Assembly: GCA_002405515.1 (NCBI GenBank)
Contig: DHLZ01000207.1
Coordinates: forward strand, 1-10,148
Source: Planctomycetaceae bacterium UBA4655
Lineage (GTDB): Bacteria; Planctomycetota; Planctomycetia; Pirellulales; UBA1268
Direction: 5' to 3'
DNA: 10,148 nucleotides
This document shows positions 6,288-10,148 of the stretch, in pieces. Numbering within the stretch: the first letter of the stretch is position 1; each line of letters begins with the position of its first letter. The position numbers and the translations under genes are program-made. The notes under the pieces are model-generated. The model saw only the letters and a program-made list of their open reading frames with translations, was not told the origin of the DNA and ran no database searches.

Positions 6288-9119
6288 TTATCGATCGTCT
6301 TCGTCGGAGTCGTCTTCGTCGTCCGGCTCCGAATCGTCGTCTTCGTCCTCGTCCTCTTCGTCCTCGTAGTCGTCTGCGTCGTCTTCCGACTCGTCTTCGA
6401 GTTCGTCCTCGACCTCGTCGAAGTCGTCCTCGGAGTCGTCGTCCTCCTCGTCGGTGTCGGGCTCCGCATCGTGGAACGGGGCGACGACGCCCGTCGGGGC
6501 GATCTCGGCGTGCGGCTGGATCTTGAGCTTGCGGGGCGGCGGGTCGGCGGGCGGCGGGGTCGTGCCGTTGCGTTCGGCCCACTGCTCCATCGTGAGGAGG
6601 ACCTCGCGGGCCTGCGAGCCGGCGTACTGGCCGACGACGCCGTCCTCCGCCATGAAGTCGATGAGCCGCGCACCCCGGCCGTAGCCGACGCCGAGCGCCC
6701 GCTGGAGGAGCGACACGCTGCCGCGGCCCTCGCGGATCACCACCTCGACCGCCTGCTCGTAGAGGTCGTCGCGGACCTTCGGCGACTGGGCCGCCGCGGC
6801 GGCGTCGCCCGACGGGGCGGGCTGGAGGTTCACGAGTTCCGCCGCGTACTGCGGGTCGCTCGTGCCGATCGTCCCCATCACGCGGCCGATCTCCTCGTCG
6901 CTGACGAACGTGCCCTGCCCGCGGAGGATCTGGCTCGTGCCGGGCGAGAGGAAGAGCATGTCGCCGTTGCCGAGCAGCCGCTCGGCCCCCATCTCGTCGA
7001 GCACGACGCGGCTGTCGGTCCGGCTGGCCACCTGGAAGGCGATCCGCGCCGGCAGGTTGCTCTTGATGAGCCCGGTGATGACGTCCACCGTCGGCTTCTG
7101 CGTGGCGAGGATCAGGTGGATGCCGACCGCCCGGCTCTTCTGCGCCAGGCGGATGATGTGCTGCTCGATCTCCTTGCCCGCCGTCATCATCATGTCGGCG
7201 ATCTCGTCGGCGATCATGACGATGTAGGGCATGGTCGTCGGGATCGCGGCCTCCTCCTCCTCCGTCTCCGGCCTGATCCTCTTCACGAGTTCGTCGCGGC
7301 CGAGGAGGTTGTACTGCGAGAGGTGGCGGACGCCGACCTTCGCGAGGAGCGCGTACCGCTGCTCCATCTTGTCCACGGCCCAGGCCAGGATCGCCTCCGC
7401 CTTCTTCATGTCGGTGACGACCGGGTGCATGAGGTGCGGCAGCGTCTTGTAGGGGGTGAGCTCGACCATCTTCGGGTCGATCATGAGCATCCGCACCTCG
7501 TCGGGGCGGCGGGTCATGAGCATCGAGACGATGATCGAGTTCAGGCAGACGCTCTTGCCCGTGCCGGTGCGGCCGGCGATGAGCAGGTGGGGCAGGCTCG
7601 CCATGTCGACGACCATCGGATTGCCGGCGACGTCCTTGCCGAGATAGATCGGGATCTTCATCGACCGGCTCTTCGACTGCGTCTCCTCGATCACCTCGCG
7701 GAGCCGGACCATCTGCCGCTCGGTGTTGGGAACCTCGATGCCCACCGAGTTCTTGCCGGGGATCGGGGCGACGATGCGGACGCTCGGCACACGCAGCGCG
7801 ATCGCCAGGTCGTCGGCGAGGTTCGAGATCTTCGCGAGCCGCAGCCCGGCCTCCAGCTCGATCTCGTATTGGGAGATGACCGGGCCGGTCTCGATCTCGA
7901 CCACGCGGACCTTGAAGCCGAAGTCGGCGAAGGTCTTCTCGAGCACCCTCGCCCGGTCGCGAACCTCCTGCTCCTGCGCCTCGAGGGCCAGCTGCTCGGT
8001 CGGCAGGAGCAGGTCGATCGCCGGGAGCTGGTAGTCGATTCCCGGATCGAGCTCCGGGCCGAGCACGGCCGCCGCCGGCTTGCGTCGGCTCGCGAGCGAG
8101 CGGATCGGGACCGGTCGGGCCGGAGGTGCGTCGGCCTCGGCGTCGTCGTTCGTCGCCTCGGCCGACGGTTCCTCGTCGTCGGCCGACTCTACCGCGTCGT
8201 CGCCTTCGTCGATAGCGCGGGCCCGCAGCCGGCTCTTGACCCGGATCGTGGGCTCGAATTCGTTCGCGTCGTCTTCTTCGTCCTCGTCGCCGTCCTCCTC
8301 GTCCTCCTCGTCGCGGCCGCCATCGGCGGACGGCGACCCGCGGGTGCCGACTTCGGATTCGTCATCCGCCGCGTGAGCCGCCCTGCGAGCGAACGTCGGC
8401 AGCCGCAGGCGGCCGACGAGCGACCGGCCGCCGGCGACGACCGCGGAGCAGCAGGTCGCGGCGGCGGCGATGAACGCGACAACGACCGCATCGGCGGCGA
8501 GAAAGAGCCCGGCGGCGGTGGCTGCGGCGACGAGGATCGCGCCGCCCGTGCGGGCGAGGTTCGCCTCGGCGAGAAACTGACCGGCGGCGCCGACGTAGCC
8601 GCCGGCGCCCCAGAGCGGCCGCGGGATCCAGTCGGCGAGGAACATGGAGAGAAGCGTGCAGACGCCGGCCGTGGCGACCACGGCTCCGACCATCCGGATG
8701 GCGAGGTCGGGCAGCGGCTTGCGGCGCAAAAGCGCCCCCACGAAGACCGCCATGAGGCCGACGATGAACCAGGCACCGAGGCCGAACGTCTGGTAGAGAA
8801 ACGACGCGATCGTCGAGCCGATGAGACCGCAGGCGTTCACGGCCTTCGAATTCGGCGGAAACACACGGGCCGCCGGCGGATCGGCAGGATTGAACGTCGC
8901 GATCGCCGCGATCAGGAAGAGTCCCGCCGCGAGAATCGCCAGTGCCGAGAGGTCGCGAAGGCGGTCGCGAGGACGCTCCGATTCGTCCCGGTCGATCGTC
9001 TTTTCGCGGCCGCCGAGTTCCGCGTTTCGACCAAAGGCCGACGACGGGTGATGGCGGTGCCTCGACGGCGAAAACGCGTCGTGGCGGCCGAATGGCGCAG
9101 GTCGATCCATGACGGCCAT
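6288..9119 (-). CDS. ftsK: DNA translocase FtsK/SpoIIIE family with acidic C-terminal tail
   Basis: The protein has 943 residues. FtsK is a hexameric ATPase that pumps chromosomal DNA at the closing septum and aids terminus resolution. Predicted membrane segments lie at about 57-77, 95-131, 141-164 and 192-230. A very acidic linker follows (about 252-332). The motor has Walker A GRTGTGKS (516-523), Walker B YIVMIADE with D638-E639, and LATQKPTVDVITGLIKSNLP. A winged-helix gamma domain lies at about 783-843 (LLQRALGVGYGRGARLIDFM). The family usually ends soon after gamma; here about 100 more residues follow, Pro-rich then nearly all Asp/Glu (885-943). The ATG at 9119 is favoured over the one at 9110 because AAGGAG lies 10 nt upstream. 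The gene is transcribed divergently from msrA and convergently with paralog B. Domain identity is certain; the tail's function is unknown. Confidence 0.96.
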   Translation of the reverse strand: MAVMDRPAPFGRHDAFSPSRHRHHPSSAFGRNAELGGREKTIDRDESERPRDRLRDLSALAILAAGLFLIAAIATFNPADPPAARVFPPNSKAVNACGLIGSTIASFLYQTFGLGAWFIVGLMAVFVGALLRRKPLPDLAIRMVGAVVATAGVCTLLSMFLADWIPRPLWGAGGYVGAAGQFLAEANLARTGGAILVAAATAAGLFLAADAVVVAFIAAAATCCSAVVAGGRSLVGRLRLPTFARRAAHAADDESEVGTRGSPSADGGRDEEDEEDGDEDEEDDANEFEPTIRVKSRLRARAIDEGDDAVESADDEEPSAEATNDDAEADAPPARPVPIRSLASRRKPAAAVLGPELDPGIDYQLPAIDLLLPTEQLALEAQEQEVRDRARVLEKTFADFGFKVRVVEIETGPVISQYEIELEAGLRLAKISNLADDLAIALRVPSVRIVAPIPGKNSVGIEVPNTERQMVRLREVIEETQSKSRSMKIPIYLGKDVAGNPMVVDMASLPHLLIAGRTGTGKSVCLNSIIVSMLMTRRPDEVRMLMIDPKMVELTPYKTLPHLMHPVVTDMKKAEAILAWAVDKMEQRYALLAKVGVRHLSQYNLLGRDELVKRIRPETEEEEAAIPTTMPYIVMIADEIADMMMTAGKEIEQHIIRLAQKSRAVGIHLILATQKPTVDVITGLIKSNLPARIAFQVASRTDSRVVLDEMGAERLLGNGDMLFLSPGTSQILRGQGTFVSDEEIGRVMGTIGTSDPQYAAELVNLQPAPSGDAAAAAQSPKVRDDLYEQAVEVVIREGRGSVSLLQRALGVGYGRGARLIDFMAEDGVVGQYAGSQAREVLLTMEQWAERNGTTPPPADPPPRKLKIQPHAEIAPTGVVAPFHDAEPDTDEEDDDSEDDFDEVEDELEDESEDDADDYEDEEDEDEDDDSEPDDEDDSDEDDR
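6291..6467 (-). repeat. Low-complexity Asp/Glu codon tract (ftsK 3' end)
   Basis: On the plus strand the stretch is an almost uninterrupted run of gtc/ttc/ctc-type triplets. It encodes 59 residues of FtsK (885-943), nearly all Asp or Glu with a few Ser, and one or two each of Tyr, Phe, Val, Leu, Ala and Pro. Such triplet tracts tend to change length by replication slippage. Confidence 0.8.
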
Positions 9120-9129
9120 GGCAGAGACA

Positions 9130-9135
9130 CTCCTT
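9130..9135 (-). promoter_or_regulatory. Ribosome binding site of ftsK
   Basis: The minus strand reads AAGGAG, 10 nt before the ATG at 9119 and 19 nt before the ATG at 9110. This decides for the upstream start. Confidence 0.65.
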
Positions 9136-9294
9136 GGGCTCTGGGTCGCGGGCTGTGAAGAGGCTTCCCTGCGAAACTCTACAAGGCTTCCGGCGGGCCG
9201 GACGCCCGGGGTGGGGGGGCATCCGGGGAGCCGCGGGGCACGGGTGTGCGGGTCGCGACGGCTGCGACGGTCGTGCGGCCGGCCGGCTGCAGCG

Positions 9295-9303
9295 TGCTAC
9301 GAT
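9295..9303 (+). promoter_or_regulatory. Candidate extended -10 promoter for msrA
   Basis: TG-C-TACGAT matches the extended -10 pattern TGn-TATAAT at 7 of 8 defined positions if the central G and C are allowed as two departures from TATAAT (4 of 6 in the hexamer). No good -35 box is visible upstream in very GC-rich DNA. It would give a leader of about 30-35 nt before the msrA ATG at 9344. A sigma-70-type promoter is plausible, not shown. Confidence 0.35.
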
Positions 9304-9330
9304 AACGGAAGGTTTGGTCACACGAGTCTC

Positions 9331-9335
9331 GGGAG
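9331..9335 (+). promoter_or_regulatory. Ribosome binding site of msrA
   Basis: GGGAG lies 8 nt before the ATG at 9344. It supports this start over the frame's upstream ATG at 9134. Confidence 0.6.
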
Positions 9336-9343
9336 ACGAAGCG

Positions 9344-9964
9344 ATGTCTGTAATCCATACGGATTCGAATGCCGCGGTCGTGCATCTGCTCTTCATCGCG
9401 ACCATCGGCCTGACGACGGGACTGGCGGCGTTCGTCGGGGCCGCCGAGCCGCAGGGTGACGGTGCTGCCGTCGCGGGCCGGCAAACGGCGATCCTGGCCG
9501 GAGGCTGCTTCTGGGGCATGGAGGAGATCCTGCGGAAGATTCCGGGTGTGATCTCGACCGAGGTCGGCTACACCGGAGGAAAAAACCCGAATCCAACCTA
9601 TGAACAGGTCTGCACCGGCCTGACGGGGCACGCGGAGGCGGTCGAGATCGTGTTCGATCCGGAAATGCTGCCGTACGACAAGCTGCTCGACTTCTTCTTT
9701 CGCATGCACGACCCGACGACGCCGAACCGCCAGCACAACGACATCGGCACCCAGTACCGGTCGGCGATCTTCTACACGTCTGACGAGCAGAAGGAGACGG
9801 CCGAGAGGGTGATCAAGGAGCTGACGGCAGCCCGCAGGTTCAAGCGGCCGATCGTGACGCAGGTCACGAAAGCCTCACCGTTCTATTCAGCCGAGGGGTA
9901 TCACCAGGACTATCTCGTGAAGAACCCCGGCGGCTACAACTGTCACGTGCTCCGCAACTGGTGA
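9344..9964 (+). CDS. msrA: Peptide-methionine (S)-S-oxide reductase MsrA, exported form
   Basis: The enzyme reduces methionine-S-sulfoxide in oxidised proteins back to methionine. The protein has 206 residues. The start at 9344 is chosen for its ribosome binding site and because it opens a hydrophobic leader (AAVVHLLFIATIGLTTGLAA, residues 10-29; cleavage probably after VGAA), so the enzyme should act outside the cytoplasm. The frame continues upstream to 9134, but that part is low-complexity Gly/Arg-rich. The MsrA domain is complete: GGCFWG with catalytic Cys55, GVISTEVGYTGG, HAEAVEIVFDP, FFRMHDPTTPNRQHNDIGTQYRSAIFY and FYSAEGYHQDYL. Cys200 in GYNCH near the C-terminus fits the resolving cysteine of the GYxCH subtype. 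No msrB is fused or adjacent. Its TGA stop lies in the first unit of the downstream 23-bp repeat array. It is divergent from ftsK and apparently monocistronic. Confidence 0.95.
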   Translation: MSVIHTDSNAAVVHLLFIATIGLTTGLAAFVGAAEPQGDGAAVAGRQTAILAGGCFWGMEEILRKIPGVISTEVGYTGGKNPNPTYEQVCTGLTGHAEAVEIVFDPEMLPYDKLLDFFFRMHDPTTPNRQHNDIGTQYRSAIFYTSDEQKETAERVIKELTAARRFKRPIVTQVTKASPFYSAEGYHQDYLVKNPGGYNCHVLRNW

Positions 9965-10074
9965 GCCAAGCTCAATTGAACCGGTGAGCCAAGCTCAATT
10001 GCGCTGGTGAGCCAAGCTCAATTGCGCTGGTGAGCCAAGCTCAATTGCGCTGGTGAGCCAAGCCAAATTGCGCG
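9960..10074. repeat. Five tandem 23-bp repeats
   Basis: The unit is ggtgagccaagctcaattg plus gcgct. Copies start at 9960, 9983, 10006, 10029 and 10052. Copies 2, 3 and 4 are identical; copy 1 ends gaacc instead of gcgct; copy 5 has three changes (gccaa for gctca, and the last base). Each of copies 1-4 contains an inverted repeat GAGC-caa-GCTC and the palindrome CAATTG; copy 5 loses the hairpin. There is no spacer DNA between copies, so it is not a CRISPR array. The msrA stop codon lies inside copy 1. Confidence 0.92.
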
Positions 10075-10148
10075 TACTACCCCGAGCACGATGTTGTTGG
10101 TGGTGGTTTTCAGCTGACGGAGCGAGACCACGGTCCCACGGAAGCCCG
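10018..10148 (-). CDS. Possible 3' end of a convergent unknown gene (partial)
   Basis: A minus-strand frame enters from the right edge and runs 42 codons to a TGA inside the third repeat unit. Its first 22 codons (GFRGTVVSLRQLKTTTNNIV and two more) have G or C in the third position in about 19 cases. That matches genuine genes here and is better than the other frames of this stretch. The last half reads through the 23-bp repeats, so the true C-terminus would be partly repeat-encoded. I do not recognise a family; it is too short to decide and could be chance. Confidence 0.25.
   Translation of the reverse strand, partial: GFRGTVVSLRQLKTTTNNIVLGVVRAIWLGSPAQLSLAHQRN

Noticed and set aside
6291..6467. 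Plus-strand Ser/Arg-rich coding sequence in the triplet tract
   Set aside because: The tract reads as repeats in every frame; the minus frame is continuous with the conserved FtsK domains.
6471..9158. An 895-codon plus-strand open frame opposite ftsK
   Set aside because: It covers the highly conserved ftsK coding sequence on the other strand. Its product is Arg/Asp/Leu-rich with no motif, typical of the mirror frame of a high-GC gene.
9134..9343. Extension of msrA upstream to the ATG at 9134
   Set aside because: The extra 70 residues are Gly/Arg-rich without homology, overlap the ftsK ribosome binding site and the promoter candidate, and would bury the signal peptide.
9960..10074. CRISPR array
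   Set aside because: Units abut directly with no unique spacers, are only 23 bp long, and no cas gene is present.

Overview
The window is high-GC DNA that most likely comes from a planctomycete (phylum Planctomycetota). The strongest evidence is the adjacent pair of a DUF1549/DUF1553 (PSCyt2-PSD1) protein and a DUF1501 protein. This pairing is highly expanded in that phylum and rare elsewhere. Very strong GC3 bias leaves long open antisense frames over most genes; these are treated as shadows.

Left part (1-6179, all plus strand): four closely spaced genes look like one transcription unit. They are the 3' part of a secreted-type 24-residue leucine-rich-repeat protein (paralog A), a short DUF1549/DUF1553 protein with a CxxCH motif, a DUF1501 protein with a twin-arginine-like leader, and a complete second LRR protein (paralog B) with a signal peptide. 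A and B share the repeat type, a degenerate LPGITAF... module and a nearly colinear 60-residue C-terminal tail. The cassette is therefore an LRR-DUF1549-DUF1501-LRR sandwich, probably exported. The DUF proteins' biochemical role is not established; a surface or periplasmic binding and degradation role is inference.

Middle (6180-9119): a candidate bidirectional terminator (A6-hairpin-T6) separates paralog B from a convergent ftsK-type DNA translocase on the minus strand. The translocase has the full set of membrane, linker, motor and gamma domains, plus an unusual acidic C-terminal tail of about 60 residues encoded by low-complexity DNA.

Right part (9120-10148): a divergent intergenic region of about 220 bp carries the ftsK ribosome binding site and a plausible extended -10 promoter for msrA, which encodes an exported methionine sulfoxide reductase A. 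The msrA stop codon lies inside the first unit of a five-copy, 23-bp tandem repeat. A short minus-strand frame with strong GC3 bias enters from the right edge and ends in the same array, possibly the tail of a convergent gene.

No rRNA, tRNA, CRISPR array or transposase was seen, and no gene-free stretch exceeds 300 bases.
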